From: Amoebophrya sp. A120
Taxonomy: Eukaryota; Sar; Dinophyceae; Syndiniales; Amoebophryaceae
Direction of reading: 5' to 3'
Length of the DNA stretch: 64,000 nt
Assembly (NCBI GenBank): GCA_905178155.1
Contig: CAJINV010000010.1
Span: forward strand, 2,996,587 to 3,060,586
Made by a program: the position numbers and the translations under genes. Shown in pieces: positions 26,176-38,947 of the stretch (within the stretch, counting starts at the first letter, position 1; the number at the start of each line of letters is the position of its first letter). Below the pieces are notes generated by a model. It had not been told where the DNA came from. It ran no database searches and was given only the letters and a program-made list of their open reading frames with translations.

Positions 26176-29007
26176 CTACAAGTATTGCTTCATCCATTTT
26201 CGGTATTTTTCCGTTTTTCTCCGATCCAAAACCTCGGCGGAACTCTCTACCTGCCCGCGTTTTTGGTAGTGCGGATGCAGGTCTTCGTCTGGGATGGGTG
26301 GCGGCTGCAGATCTAGTTTGATGTTTCGGTCACTCTGCGAAGCGGTCGGCTTGATGCCCCCGCCAGCATCCCTTGTTTGATGTTGATCCACGTGGGTTGG
26401 CAGCGGCAGCAGCTGTCCCTGACTTCCGCCGGGTCCAGAACCGGACTTATTCCGGGTGCGGAGGTAGGCGCCGCGGATTTGCTTGCTGGTTTCCTGGTGC
26501 TTGTTGGGGTCTGGGGGGTAGGGATGGTTCGGCGGAACTGCGGCGGCGGCGGGGGATAGTGTAGTTGGGGACCTAGTGTTTGATTGAACTATCGCACTAG
26601 ATGAGTGTAAGGGCGTGCTGGTTCTGATTCTGTTTCTGTAAAAAAACTTGAACTTCTACCAAAACATCGTGTGCATTACATGCATGTTCACGCTACACAC
26701 CATTGTGCTGGAACTATATTGCAATAATTCATTGTATACCCTGGCACCACCGCCACTCCTCCGATTTTATTCGCATTCGCATTCCCTCTGTTTCCACCGC
26801 TGTGCAGCTTGTTCCCCCCGCCGTCCATGAAGTCCGCTCCTATCCCGGCGGGCCTGGGCCCGCTGTGCGCGGGTTCGATTCCCGTTGGGCTCCTGTGGTG
26901 GTACACCGCGTAGCTCTTCTTCCCACTGGAGGCGGAGGAATCCGGCCTGGTGCCCGTTCTTAAACTCGAGGGGGTACGCGGTATGGACTTGGACGATTGC
27001 GGTCGGGAAGACTTTTTCTTCTTTCTTCTCGACGGTGGAGAACTACCAACAGCAGCTCCATCTGGCGATTGTTCTTCGGACTCGAAATCGTCCGAGTAGT
27101 CGTTTTCCTCCTCCTTGCTGTCAATATGGTACTTCAAGGGGTCCAACCCCTTGTAAATCTCGACGTCCTGCTCCAGTTTTTCTTCGGGCGACAAGGGTTG
27201 CATCTTCCGTTTTCGGAAGTCGTGCTTCTGCTTGCCCTCTATCGTCGTGATCTGGGTGTGCTTCGCGTGTTTCAGCAGGTTCTCCAGCGCCTTCTCGCCC
27301 TGCTTCACGACGGTCAAAATCGACAGCGCGTCTTTGGGCATCTCGGACTCGTCTTGGTAAGTTTGGAACACGTTTTGCGGCTGTTTCGGCAGGTCTTCAC
27401 GGATGTGTCTTCTCGCAGCCCCTCGGGAGGGTGAACGCGGAGAGATACTACTTGCGTTGTTCCCGCCCGCCCCAAGTGCTGCGTCGGTCGACAACTGTTG
27501 TTGTTCGTGCAGTTGGTTGATCGACAGTTGCAAGGAGTTGTTGTAAGAATTCGCCCCGCCGCCACGACTGGCGTTCTGGTTTCGCAAAGAATTTTGCACG
27601 ATTATGAACTGCAAAAGTATCGTAGTAGAAGTAGTATAAATTGCATTACAAATTTTCTCAGCATGAGAAATAAAATTTGTAATGCGGAGTTGCCTTTAGA
27701 AGAAAATTTCTAATGCATGATTGCAATTACTACGAGCGCGATACTTTTGCACAGGATAGCGATCAACTTCCGCTTATTCGCGATGAAATTCTCCGTCGCC
27801 GCCCGTTTTCGGTTCTCCAATTGCTGCAGCCTCGTTTTTATGAATTGCAAATATGTCTGGGTCTGGAGGAGTGCAAGTTTGTCATGCTTGTCTGGCATGA
27901 CTCGAGAATCTGTGTTGCATAGGCACGAACAGGCCCTCTCGCCTGTCATGCAAAAACGCAGTTTGCCATGCGGAATACGTAACACATGGCCGCCAAATAA
28001 TTTGTCATGCGTAAAAGTAAATGCGTACTGCAGTGCTTTTATCATTTACTTTTAGCATTACAGGTTTCCAGATCCAGACATATTTGCTGTCCATAGTTTT
28101 GTCCGCGGCCGGGGTGGAGGAGGAACTACTACCGCCGATCTGCTCGTTTTTCAGACTCTCCGCCAGGTAGCTGGGGGGAATCGGGGCGGCCTCGATAATC
28201 TCGTCGAACCGGGTTTTGATCACCGGTAACCGGAGCGGCTTGTTGTGCTCCACAGCGTCGCGGATGGAGGAGTCTTGGACTTGGTTCGCGGAAGCACTTG
28301 TTGCGCCGGGAGGCAGCGTTGTCGTACCAGGAAGAGAGACGGACCTGGTCGTGGTGTTGATAGTTAATACGGGTAGTGAGATAAGAACGTTTAACATTGA
28401 ACAACAACAAGCACTTGTTTACTTCATCTGCATCTTCTGCAACATCCAGAAACAGGAGTAGAGATTTTGTCATGCGCATCAAAACCCAAAATGCTCGTCA
28501 ATTACTCAAATACCCTTGGAACCGTTCACCACCTCCTCCTCCCTGCGCGGCGTTCAGCCCGGGCGCAACGGTCGGTGGATTTTTGTTCGTGAAGGATTTT
28601 TTCTGTCCTCCGAACGCGCCGATGCCTAGCCCCTCTAGTTCCGCCTTCAAGGCGTTGAGGGTCTTTTTTGACAGTCCCTTCTCGCCCAGTTTTTCCAAGT
28701 CGCGGTTTATTCTCGATTTTTTCGAATCCTCGTTGGAGCCGCCCAGGTAACATGCCAGGTGGGAGCGCTCGGTGATACCTGTCGTGTTTGTTCAATTCAT
28801 TTTCATGATGGCCTAAATAAAAGATTTGATGATCCCTTCGAACATGAAGGTCAAGATGCATGCATCATGAGCATGTGCATGTCGAAAAAATAAGTAAATC
28901 AAAATCTCACCTAGCCGGACGAGTTTTCGGCTCGCCTGGAAGATGTTTTTTGCACTCCAATGCGGCGCACATTTTACCAGAAGGTCGCGGAGCTCGCGAG
29001 AGATCAT
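26176..29007 (-). CDS. hypothetical basic/acidic coiled-coil protein, 6 exons
   Basis: Exons: 29007-28911, 28778-28514, 28344-28096, 27833-27759, 27597-26740, 26635-26176; 2004 nt, 667 aa. Three introns are GT-AG (28910-28779, 28513-28345, 26739-26636) and two are introners. Visible features: a helical LQQLENRKRAATENFIANKRK segment (about 205-227), an acidic patch (DSKEEENDYSDDFESEEQS), a following Arg/Lys/Ser-rich block (PSRRKKKKSSRPQSSKS), and a conserved-looking basic C-terminus (DRRKTEKYRKWMKQYL). No known domain was recognised. The alternation of charged, low-complexity and short helical blocks would suit a cytoskeletal or flagellar accessory protein, but that is speculation. Confidence 0.8.
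27603..27758 (-). mobile_element. introner family A, forward, hypothetical-protein codon 229
   Basis: 156 bp. Flanks ACGAT (27598-27602) and GCGAT (27759-27763), one mismatch. Ends TATGAACTGC and TATCCTGTGC. Confidence 0.92.
27839..28095 (-). mobile_element. introner family B, hypothetical-protein codon 204
   Basis: 257 bp. TSD GTTTT at 27834-27838 and 28096-28100 is perfect. Ends TATGAATTGCAAATATG and TATGGACAGCAAATATG. Interior in the same orientation as the copy at 33199. Confidence 0.93.
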
Positions 29008-32000
29008 TCTTGGAGGTCATAATTAGAAGAGTTGTAACCGGTAATGTTTTTTGGTATGCTGTCTCTCTCGTTTGATCTCAGAGTTTGAGTTACTAGAGCT
29101 GCCTCCGGACCAGATCCATTCCAAAACACGGAAACAGGGTCAGAGTCGTTGGTTCATCAAAATTCAAATTTCTTCAGAGACGACAACGACAAGGAAACCA
29201 GGACCCAATAGAATTCGTAGAAGAATCTTCGGGTCTTACTCTACTTCATCTTCTTTCACCACTGCATCTGAAAACCAAGAACAAGCCTGCTCTCACGCTC
29301 TCGACCACTACATAAAAAAGCTAGAAACAACTGGCACCTCCTCCCGATCGCGTTGTGTCTCCTCGGCTCAATGCTTACGCCCTCTTCTAGAACCCACAAC
29401 GAGCTGCAGCTGTCGCATTGAGCAAAGAAAAGCGCGGCTTGCGCTTGTTCGAAAAAAAGCGAACCAATCTTGGTCAACAACAAAATTAGTGAATACGATA
29501 GGCGCTACGTCGAACGTTGCCAAGGCCCAAGGGGCCGTCCAAGTGCGGCGCATAACAACACAACGGCGGCCCCTGACCGGGCCAAAGAACAACATGCCGC
29601 ACCAGGCTCGAAAACTACTTGACGCGCGACGCCCTTGCGCCGAGGCCGGCTGGCGACCGACCGGGGGAAGGGAGCACACCTTCGAAGCACCGACAGGGGG
29701 TGCTCACACACTGACGCCCCCCACTGCGCCGCCCCTTGTTGGTGCTGCGACGCGAGCCATTTTTCTCGGCCGGGGCTGAGCGGGCGCGAACCTGGCCGGG
29801 GGCGAGCGCGCGCGGCGCCATTGGCGGCCCGGTACGCCGGCCGCCGCCGCCCCGGCCAAGGGCTATAACAAGGCAGCGCGGCCGGAGCGTCGGGGCCCAC
29901 CAGCCAGGCGCGCAGCTTGGGCCCTTGGCTGGCGTGGCAAAATGCACAGGCTGACGTGGGCCGGCGGGCGGCGCGGTCGGCTTGCGCGGGTTCGCGCTCG
30001 CAATGACGCCGCTTTTTCCACACTGGGCCCCTCGCCGTCGTCCTCTGCGTCAGCCGGACAAGGCTGCTGGGACGGCCACAGAGCTACCGGCCCGCTTCGC
30101 TAGCTTCTTCTAGACGAAGGCGCCGCCGTGCGGGGGCTTCGCTGAAGCATCAAAGCACGGGCGGGCACGCCCCTGGCGCCAATAACACAGGCGCGCAACC
30201 ACGCGCGTGACACCACAGACGAGCGCCATGATGGCTGCGCAGCTGGGTCTCGCCGCAATCGCCGTCGCGGAGATAGGAGAGGGCTAGCGGTTACAGCAGG
30301 ACAAGCCTGCTTCTCCAATCGGCGGCGGAGCCATGGCGCCAAGACGCAAGATCTTCAGGCCCACCCACGCCCTCGTGACATAGTAACGAGCCATCTTTGT
30401 CTCAATTTCGATCACACGGAAATCCGGAACGGAAACCGGGTGGGAAAGTCAATGATCGTGAGACAAACTCGAAATAGATTACTTTCAAAAAGGAAAAGCC
30501 TCTCGCTCAGCCTGTTGTAGAACAGAAGTGCGTACCGGCGTTCGCCACACCCTCGCCATCCAACTACACTCATCTCTCAACAGCAAAAAGTTGCTGGGTC
30601 TCGAGAAGCAAGAACTATTTCTATTTCTGCTTGACGACTGCAGCGGGAGCTTTTGCTTTGTCATCTCTCGTTCGGAACAAGAGGATAAGGTCGCGCGGTT
30701 GCAAATTGAGACGGACAGATTTGCTGTTGCAATCGGCGCCGGAACAAGAGGCAGGCCACCGGCGGTCCGCTGCGACATCTCACGCAACCCACAGCCGGGG
30801 GGGCCGCTCCAGGGAGGCCACACGCGGCGCCGGCGCCACAACGCACGCAACAGGGTGCCGCGGGACGCCGGTGCGCGCGCCGGCAGCGATCCGGGGCGGG
30901 CCTCGACCCTTCCGCGGCGCCGCGACGGGGCGGGCGGGGGCGGGGCACAACACACGCCCGCGACAACAACAAGCGCGGCCGCTCGCTGCCGCATTGTTTG
31001 GCCCTGGCCCATCGCGGCGGGGGCGGGGCTTGATCGCGGTCGGCCGGACGCGCGGCCACCGGGCGCGGCACCAGGCAAGTCATTGGCGCAGGCGCGAAGC
31101 CGGCACAGAAAAACGAAAGGCGACGTGCGCGGCGGCTTGGGCGCAGTGCTGGAGCGCTTGGATTCGCTCTCGGCTTTCTCTGGTGCAGAAGCCGCGGCGG
31201 TAAATTTTGGAGCCTGGTTGTTGTAAATCGTCGGTCGGGCCTGTCCATGGCAGTCGTCGCCGCCCGTCGCTCCATGCCATTGGCGGCGCGAATCGTAGGG
31301 CGCGCGGCCCTGATCGGGGCGCCCCGCCTGATTCTTCAGCCTCTCACGACAATCAACGCGGACCCTGGAGCCCGCGGCCGCGTTCTGGGAAGTACTGATA
31401 TGCCAATACGAGGCACACACAGCCATATTCTAGTGCGCTTCGACTCGTGGGGAGAGAAGAGAAGCTCCAGGTGTCCACTCATCACTCGCCATCCATCGTC
31501 CTCGATTATCTCAGCAACGAAAAAGGGACACTCGAGCACATCAAACAAGAATACAAAAATCTCTCAACATGCACATAGTTGACAACTTCAAAAGACTCTG
31601 TCCAACCGCAACTACCTCGACCCTCGGTGGAATAAAAGGAAGTTTTCGTGACGAGGAGAGGTGAACGCAACGGTACATGGTAGCTGCTAGCAAACGGCTC
31701 AGCTACGCTGCACCTCCATAGACAAAAGTCCCAAAGTTCACACATCGAATTTATGCACAAGTCTGTTCAATAGGAACAGGCGGAATCTTACAAGTACAAG
31801 TTTTCATCGTCTAGGTACTACTAGGTGATGTTCTTGGGATTGCCGGCATCATTCTGGTTCTCGATGGGAATGATCAACCTCCATGTTTGATGCGCCATGT
31901 CGTGCTTGCGTCACCAGCAACGTCAAGTTGCTACTTACAAATGCGGGTCCCACAGGATCGAAACGTAATGTACAGTACATTCTTACAAAAAAAGTTAAGA

Positions 32001-32312
32001 AACCTAAATTTGGTACATGGTTTTCCCATTTTCCTTTCGCATTAACCACTTTCTGGTTGTTACATAGTGATAGCTTTGCAAAGATGTTTTGATTTACTGC
32101 CTTCGCCGCGCCACCCGTGCGCAGCAACTTATTTTGTGTCAAAAAGCTAGTAACACAAAAACAGATGGATAGTGTGTTGATACCTTTTGTTTTCATACGT
32201 GTATATTTCTGATTGATTTTGGTTTCAATGAAGATTAATGTCTACGACTGACGAACGCGTCTTAATTCGTGGTCTGAGTCGAAAGAACTGCAGCTTTTTT
32301 GTCAAATTCCCC
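29008..32312. other. 3.3-kb intergenic region with two GC islands
   Basis: Largest gene-free stretch here. About 29500-30340 and 30740-31400 are strongly GC-rich, separated by AT-leaning DNA. Frames of up to 313 codons (30485-31426, minus) are by-products of composition, since equally long ones lie on the opposite strand. The 31430-32312 part is AT-leaning. A 115-codon minus frame there (31849-32196, ATG start) has no domain and is not called. Confidence 0.55.
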
Positions 32313-34442
32313 TTATGCGACCTCCTCCGCCACTTCCCTCCGGATTTGGATGTTTTTCTCGTACAAAACATTCTCCAGCGGACCCTTGACCGGTTGTAAC
32401 TGCCCAGCGACCTTCATGTCATCGGCCCAAGAACCTGTCATGCGAAGTTTGGAATGACGATGAATTGTTTGAAAACGAAACAAATAATGAACAAGCATCA
32501 AGGGAACACCGACACGCATGTGACAAGCACAAAATGAAATCGCATTCGAAGTTGTGCATGAGAACAAAAAAAGTACGCCATCTTCCTCTATACCTTTGAA
32601 GAACTTGAACGGCTGGCTTTCGACGTACATAATTTCTCCCTGGCCATGTCGCTTCCCATTACAAAAATCGCCTGTGTACGTCCCGACGCTGGCAATTTCC
32701 TGCACCCCCTTGCCGTGCTTCAGATCATCTGATAGAGTTTGATTGATGTGTGTTGCGATCCTTGCATGCGAATTCATCTTTGCTTCTGCAATGGCTATGG
32801 CATCATCTCAATTGCGCATGACAAGAAAAACAAAAAGATGAAGGCTGTGATAGTACTTATCTTTTTCTATACCTGCCCACTCGCCGGTGTATTTCTCCGA
32901 GTGTGGTAGATTTGCCCGGAACATCTTACTCGACAGCTCTCCTTTCCCGTGTCGCTATGCACTGCAAAAGTAGCATCGTACTAGTAGTGTAAATCGATTC
33001 ATGACAAATTTCCTCAGCGTGGTGAGAAATGAAATCTGTAATGCGGATTTAACTTGAGAAAGAAATCTGTAATGCATGAATGCGATTAGAACGTCGAGTA
33101 CGATAGTACTTTTGCGATGCATAGTCGCAAGTTTTCTACGAAATCACCGGAGTACGTCACGCCGTCCTTCAGGTAATCAATCGTCCCGACGCCGTGCATA
33201 TCAAATGTAAAAATGTCTGGGTCTGGAAGAATGCATGTTTGTCATGCTTGTCTGGCATGACTCTTAAATCTGTCATGCGCGTTCGCCACGAGCTCCATTT
33301 TTCTGCGATGCAGAAACGCAGTTTGTCATGCAGAATAGGCAACACCTAGAAGCTCAGAAACTTGTGATGCTGAGCCAGCATTTGTGGCCTCATCATGAGA
33401 CGCCAGCCAGCATCACAGGTTTCCAGACCCAGACATGTTTACATTCGATAGTGCATGTTGTCTCGGTGGAAACCTCCCGTGTACTCGAAATCGAGGGTCT
33501 TTAGAGTGCCAGTCCCGTGTCGGAAACCCTCGCGCCAGTCGCCTTCGTACCTGTGAATTCATGATGTTCAACATGTGTATACACGCGTAGCTAGAAGTGG
33601 TCGGTTGGTAGTTCACTGCATGATCACAGACACCACGAGTAAAAGGGAGTTGCAAAGTACTAGATGATCAGCATCAAGTTGATAAAGATTTGTGAGCAGA
33701 CATAAGTTAGTACGTTGTCCTCTTCTCGTTATCCGTGAACTTTCCCTTTCTGTGCTTGTAGCTCGATACCCACTCGCCTTCGTACTTGTTTCTTTCGTAG
33801 AAGTAAACGCCGTAGCCATGAAACTCGTCACGAATGAACTGGCCTTCGTATCTTGTGCCCGGAATGCGGGAAAAGTAGTACCTGATAGGAGTTATGCATG
33901 GTAATTCATATCAGCATTCGCTTTTCCGCATCACAAAAAATCGCAGTGACAAAAAACATCCTAATCCTTATATCATACGTTCCGTTCCCCTGCCTGAATC
34001 CGTCCACAAACTCCCCCTCATACACATCCCCATTTTCGTATTCCACCCTTGAAAACGTGTTTCTCACGACCGTCACCGGGTAGGATTTCTCCAGCGGTGG
34101 GTACTCGTGCTTCTTCTCCAGCTCCTCTCGAATCTGCTCCGGCTCCAACTGCATTGGCTTGGTGGAGCTGCTCGACTGTGTGGGCGGCGACATGATTTTC
34201 TTTTCAAAAATCCTCCGGTCAATGCTGTTCCAGATCTTGGCCTCAATGGGGAGAAATCTACGCTCTTCATGGGTTAGGGAATTTTGAATAAAGGAAAAAG
34301 CCGTTTCCACGGAGTTATTCACGTCGGAGTGGGGCACGACGAGACCGGAGGGCGTGGTCGTGTAGGAAGGGCGGGTTGTGGTGGCGGCTGGTGCGCCGCC
34401 TGCAGTTGTTCCGGTTGTGGGGCTGGGGGCACGCAGGGACAT
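32313..34442 (-). CDS. MORN-repeat protein, 7 exons
   Basis: Exons: 34442-33979, 33881-33714, 33550-33451, 33193-33124, 32950-32873, 32785-32594, 32434-32313; 1194 nt, 397 aa. After about 130 Pro/Ser/Thr-rich residues come about eight MORN motifs (YEGEFVDGFRQGNGTY, YEGQFIRDEFHGYGVY, YEGDWREGFRHGTGTL, YSGDFVENLRHGKGEL, YTGDFCNGKRHGQGEI and others). MORN proteins organise membranes and cytoskeleton, and in alveolates the inner membrane complex and budding; that role is inferred. Four introns are GT-AG (33978-33882, 33713-33551, 32872-32786, 32593-32435) and two are introners, both falling at MORN boundaries. ATG 34442 was chosen; an in-frame ATG at 34637 would add a hydrophobic, poorly protein-like leader. 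Confidence 0.95.
32956..33123 (-). mobile_element. introner family A, forward, MORN codon 268
   Basis: 168 bp. TSD GTCGC at 32951-32955 and 33124-33128 is perfect. Ends TATGCACTGC and TATGCATCGC; TIRs carry small insertions (AAGTAGCATCGTACTAGTAG). Confidence 0.93.
33199..33450 (-). mobile_element. introner family B, MORN after residue 244
   Basis: 252 bp. TSD GTGCA at 33194-33198 and 33451-33455 is perfect. Ends TATCAAATGTAAAAATG and TATCGAATGTAAACATG. Confidence 0.95.
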
Positions 34443-34977
34443 TTTGGTGGAGGCTGTGGATGGTCTTCTTCGTGGCCGCCTTGGAGGTTTTTCGTCTGCT
34501 CTTTTAGTAAAATAAAATTGAAAAATGATGAAAAAATCGAACAAATATAGAGTCGCGCAAATAGTCGCGAAACTCAAGAGGGGTCGCGGTTGACGTGAAT
34601 TCGTTCCTGCGATAAACATTTCGTTGTCATTCTTCATTGTAGGCGACGTTGCAAATGCAATTTCTCATTTTGAACGTTTTCGTCTCCGTCATGTACGATT
34701 CGTCAACACGAGGTACGTAGTGTCTTCACGTTACCGGCTTTAGATGTACGACGACAAAACGGACGAAGTGTTGTGGGTCTTGTACGAGGACAAAAGCAAG
34801 TTAGTACGTTGTTGAGAAGTAGATCACTCTAGTTCTACTCCTGGAACAAGTTGAAGCATTTTGGACTGAAAAGGCAGAGATGTAAAGCAGGCGTAAGTTG
34901 AATGCAAAAGGTTGCAAAAACGTTGAGCGCCAGGTTTTCAGGAACAGCACAACATCAGAGCGCGCACGTTCTTCATC
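34443..34977. other. intergenic between WD-type and MORN genes
   Basis: AT-leaning, no supported gene. It holds the alternative upstream MORN start (34637) and the 3' flank of the WD-type gene. Confidence 0.45.
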
Positions 34978-37900
34978 TCAACCTTCCTTCCTATCCCACA
35001 GCCGCAGCAACCCCTTGTCTTGGCACGACACCATCACAGACAAATTCCAGTCCAACCCGACTGGTGCCTCGACATCGGGAACCTGCGTCACAAGTTTCAG
35101 GCCGGAAGATACCTCCATCGTGTACAGAATATTGCCGATGCTTGCCAGTTTAGTACCCGTGGTCTCTTCTGCTTGCGGCTCTCGCTCTCCTACGACTACG
35201 CTGCTTGATTCAGACGACGCGAGAAACACCAGAAACTGACCGCAACTTGAGAAGGCCAGCAAGGAAGAGCAGCGCGGAGGTGTCAATGCAGGTCCCCGCA
35301 GACGCTGCTGCGAACTCCACTCCCAGAGAACTTGGAAAGCGGCAGTCACCCCGTATGTTGAACCTGATGAACCACTTGTCGCGGCGGGGACAGCGGAAAC
35401 ATGGTGCTGAACTGCAACAGACGCACGAAGCAGCCGTAGCTTCTCTCTCCCGTCGGAGACTGCGATAAACAACGTTTCTTGTAGTCGGCTATTTGTCCGC
35501 AGCGCGTTAGCTGGACTCCCACTTCCGCTACTCGACGTGTGCCCCAGGTGCGGACTGCTGTTGTTGAAGAGCCGGATTGCTTCCACACTCGCCTGCTGTA
35601 CTCCCTCTCCAGCACCAAAGACGCTGCGGTATACCGCAGGGTTTTGCAGAAGAGTCGTTTCCTCAGCGGGTGCTCCACCACGCCGCTCGATATTGCGCTC
35701 CGAAGCGAGTAGAAGATCGCCCTTTTTCGTACCCAGGCAGAAGTAGGAAGGAGAGGCTGATGAGGTACTATCAGGAGTCGTGCCTGGAACGAAGTCGTGT
35801 GCTGCGTCGCATGCGGTGAAGCCGTACGATTCGTCTTCGTCAGTTTCAATCTGACCTTGGCCAGCTCCTTTCTGCTGGAGTAGAACCTTCATCGCCACTT
35901 GCGCAATTATCGGGATCGTTTTACCACCACTGGTTTCCTCTCGGTTGTTGATCTGCAAGAACGTTGTCGTCGACCGTCCGAGCGGTTTATTGCCACCCAT
36001 CCCGCCGCGCTCCCGCGTCTGCACGGCAAGTAGCAGCCAGGAGGAGCGGCTGGTCCCGTTATGGGCAATACCTATACCAGGTGTAGTGGCTGCATTGGCA
36101 CTGACATTGTGTTGCTCCGCGAGGAATTTGAGTTCCACGACCTCGTCGTGGCTTGGTTCTGGAGTAAGTTTGTAGCTGCAGAGAAACGGGAACTCGAAGA
36201 TATTCTCTTCCGGCTCGCGGAACTCGAAAAGCACAACAAGTGCAGCTGTTGGCGCTGATAATTCATTTTCCCCGCTAGTCTCGAGCGCCACGGCTAACAA
36301 ACTGCGGTCCGGGGAGAAGGTGGCGTACGAAATTTTTGCGGGGCTGTCTACAACTCCAGGATCATCGCTCCTGATTCGCTGTTCTTGTACTACCGCATTC
36401 ACATCCAGCGTCGCCAGCAGTTTCGCGCTCTCCGCGTCGAGCAGTAAAACATGCCCCGAGTCGGTTCCGATCACGAAAAAAGCGTCCTGTTCCGTCACGG
36501 AGCATATGAAGTGCAAAAGTAACGTACTAGTATAAATTGCAATACAAATTGGCTCAGCATTACAAATTGAATTTGCAATGCGGATTTGCCTTAGGAACTA
36601 GATTTGTATAATGCATAAATGCAATTAGTACGAGTACGATACTTTTGCACAGGATAGAGCAGGTAAAACACGTCAACTCCTTGTCTGGCGTCACGAGTCT
36701 CTTCTGCCGTTTCACCCGCTCTGGGGGAGTGGAGTGGGAGTTGTTGTAAGCTACTGCCATGTAGTCAGTAGCTGTGGTAGCAGGGGGACCTTGCTGCTGC
36801 AGGCTCGCTGCTCCCGGGTTATTTGACGGTGGTTGCAGTGGCTCCAGAGGAGACGGCACTACACTAGACGGCAACGAGGAACCGCCGATCGAAGCGGGTT
36901 GTTCTACACCCGATTTGCTACTTATACTTCCTCGAGGAGCCGCGGCTTGTCCCTCTGGAGGGCGCTGCACCGATGTAGTGGAAAACTCGCCTTGTTTTGC
37001 GGTGGTACTGGTACCTTTGTAGCTCGCCCCGGTCCCGCCTATTGTCGTCTCGAGTGAAGTACTTCCAGTTCCAACATGTAAACCACTCTTACTGGCACCG
37101 TTCCCGCCGGGCACCAGCTGCGCGGAAGTTGACAACCCTGGTGCCCCCGAGGTCGTGGTGGACTCCCCACCGGGTGTCTTCGCTTGTTCCGGAAACAATC
37201 GCCTGTCGATGTGGTCTAACAGCTGCAGCTCGTGCCTCCGCGCGTCGTGTAGATCTTCCTTCGCCCGGAGATTCGCTCGCAACTGTTCGTTCTCCTTTAG
37301 GAGTCGCTCCATCTTGTCTGCGAGTCTCTGCATCTCTTTGCTGGTTGTATTACTGTCGTTTTGTATCTGTTCCACTGGAGACGGCTGTGCACTTGCACTA
37401 GTTGACGACGCGGCATAATTATGAAGGGCTGCACTGGACGAGGCCGCTTGATTCCTCGCCACCTGGACCTCTTTCCGCATTCTCTTCGCTTCTTCCTCCG
37501 CCCGGTACATGCGGCTCAGGCAATTTTCTAGGTTTTCCTCCAACTCGCGCACCCGGTCTTCGCTTTCAAAATGCATCGCCTGCGCGTGGTGCTTCTCCAC
37601 CTGCAACGCGTCTAGTTGTTTCAGCAATTGCATCTGTTCGTGGTCGGCCAGCATGTCCGCTACTGGGGACTGCATCTGGTCCCCGTTGGGAGACACCGTC
37701 ACTGCGGTGTTGGAGAATTGCACTTGATTTACGATTCCTAATTGTGCAGCACCACCGCTGTTTTGCAGCGGACCAACAACTGCACCTGGTTGGTACGGCA
37801 CGGGTTGGTGGAGATGCGGGGGCACGAGTAAGTTATTCCCACTCCCTCCGCCCCCTTGCGGAAGGGTCGGGGACGGGGAACTCGAGATCGCTGTGTTGGT

Positions 37901-38419
37901 CGTTTCGCCGGATAAAGTCCGGGCTGCCGAGGCAAGCTGTTGGTGCTGGCTAGAAAAAACCCTCGGATCCGGGGAAAACGGCCGGGAGATCCGGCCGGAA
38001 TTGGATGTGAGATTTGCGGAGTTGAGGATTGTCGCTTGGTAGTGCTGGATGAGCTCCGAAAATTCTGGTTGCGCGATGAGCTTCATGCTCCGGAATTCCA
38101 ACTGTCGTTCGATGTGCAGCCGCCAGGGCGGGTACTCGGAGATGGGGAGGGGTGGGGCGGTTTTGTTATGCTGGTTTGATGTAGAGGAGGTACTGGAAGT
38201 AGCAACTCCTCCGCCTGAACCTGATGTTGGTTGCGCAGCTGCAGCATTTTGCGCAAGGACACCGCTCCCGCTAGTAGCAACTGTGTTGGGAATATTTCCA
38301 GACGCCGAGCCCGATCCGGCGGAACCCGAGCCTTTGAGAGAAGACGGTGGGTTGTTGCTGGGTGTGTTCCCAGTGGAGGACGTCGCGGACGACGCTTGTG
38401 ATTGGGTCGTGGAACTCAT
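34978..38419 (-). CDS. coiled-coil and WD-type beta-propeller-like protein, 2 exons
   Basis: Exons 38419-36657 and 36499-34978; 3285 nt, 1094 aa; ATG 38419. Residues 1-90 are Ser/Gly/Ala-rich. YPPWRLHIERQLEFRSMKLI (about 96-115) begins an ordered segment. Heptad-like coiled coils lie at about 258-325 and 365-420 (MQRLADKMERLLKENEQLRANLR). The second exon has WD-like strands: DSGHVLLLDAESAKLLATLDV early, LTPPRCSSLLAFSSCGQFLVFLAS, and a final GLDWNLSVMVSCQDKGLLRLWD. Repeats are degenerate, so a propeller is likely but not certain. The one intron is a family A introner at the boundary between the coiled-coil and propeller parts. A scaffold or transport-adaptor role is possible. Confidence 0.8.
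36505..36656 (-). mobile_element. introner family A, forward, WD-type gene codon 588
   Basis: 152 bp. TSD GAGCA at 36500-36504 and 36657-36661 is perfect. Ends TATGAAGTGC and TATCCTGTGC. Splicing restores ELTCFTCSVTEQDAFF. Confidence 0.95.
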
Positions 38420-38947
38420 TTTTGTTCTTTTGTACACTGGGGGCTAGCCGTATTATAGGCTAAGTAAGACAACTGAATGTCCTATTCCGCTTAGAGAAAA
38501 CGATGTACACGGCAAAGACTAGGACACCAGCAGGAGCTGCGCCTACGTAGCGCCATAGTTATGCTTATGTGATGAATCACTCCAAGTTGTACAACTAGAT
38601 CATCAGCTCCGTGCTTTTCGCTCATTGCACCGCTGCAGAGCAGTTCAAGAAAGAAATGTCTGTCATCAAACTCAAGCTTTGAAATGAAGAAGAGGCTGCC
38701 TCGACACCACAGAAACACGGTAAGAGAAGAAGCACCGTGCCGACGAACAAGCACTGGAGAGGAACATCTAGGAGGTGCTGTGCTCCTGCAGACGCTGAGG
38801 TCGTGAATCCATGTTAATTTGAAGTTCCAGTTTGTCGCTTTGCATTTTCCATGTTGTAAGTACTCGTTTAAAAACAAAAAGCAAGCACAAGCATGACACC
38901 CAAGCTCTTCTTCAGATGTCATCTCCACCTACTACGTCCTCTTAATC
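38420..38947. other. intergenic between WD-type and kelch genes
   Basis: No supported gene. A 146-codon minus frame at 38491-38928 has no recognisable domain and overlaps what should be the kelch gene's 3' flank. Confidence 0.45.

Noticed and set aside
26860-26900. Possible tRNA B box (GGTTCGATTCC) on the plus strand.
   Set aside because: It lies inside a well-supported minus-strand exon; a 4-5 bp T-stem is possible but there is no matching A box or acceptor stem.
29051-29779. 242-codon plus-strand frame running into a GC island.
   Set aside because: No recognisable domain, and composition changes midway with local GC content.
30485-31426. 313-codon minus-strand frame.
   Set aside because: Same GC effect; overlapping plus-strand frames of 190-232 codons and low-complexity Arg/Pro/Ala composition.
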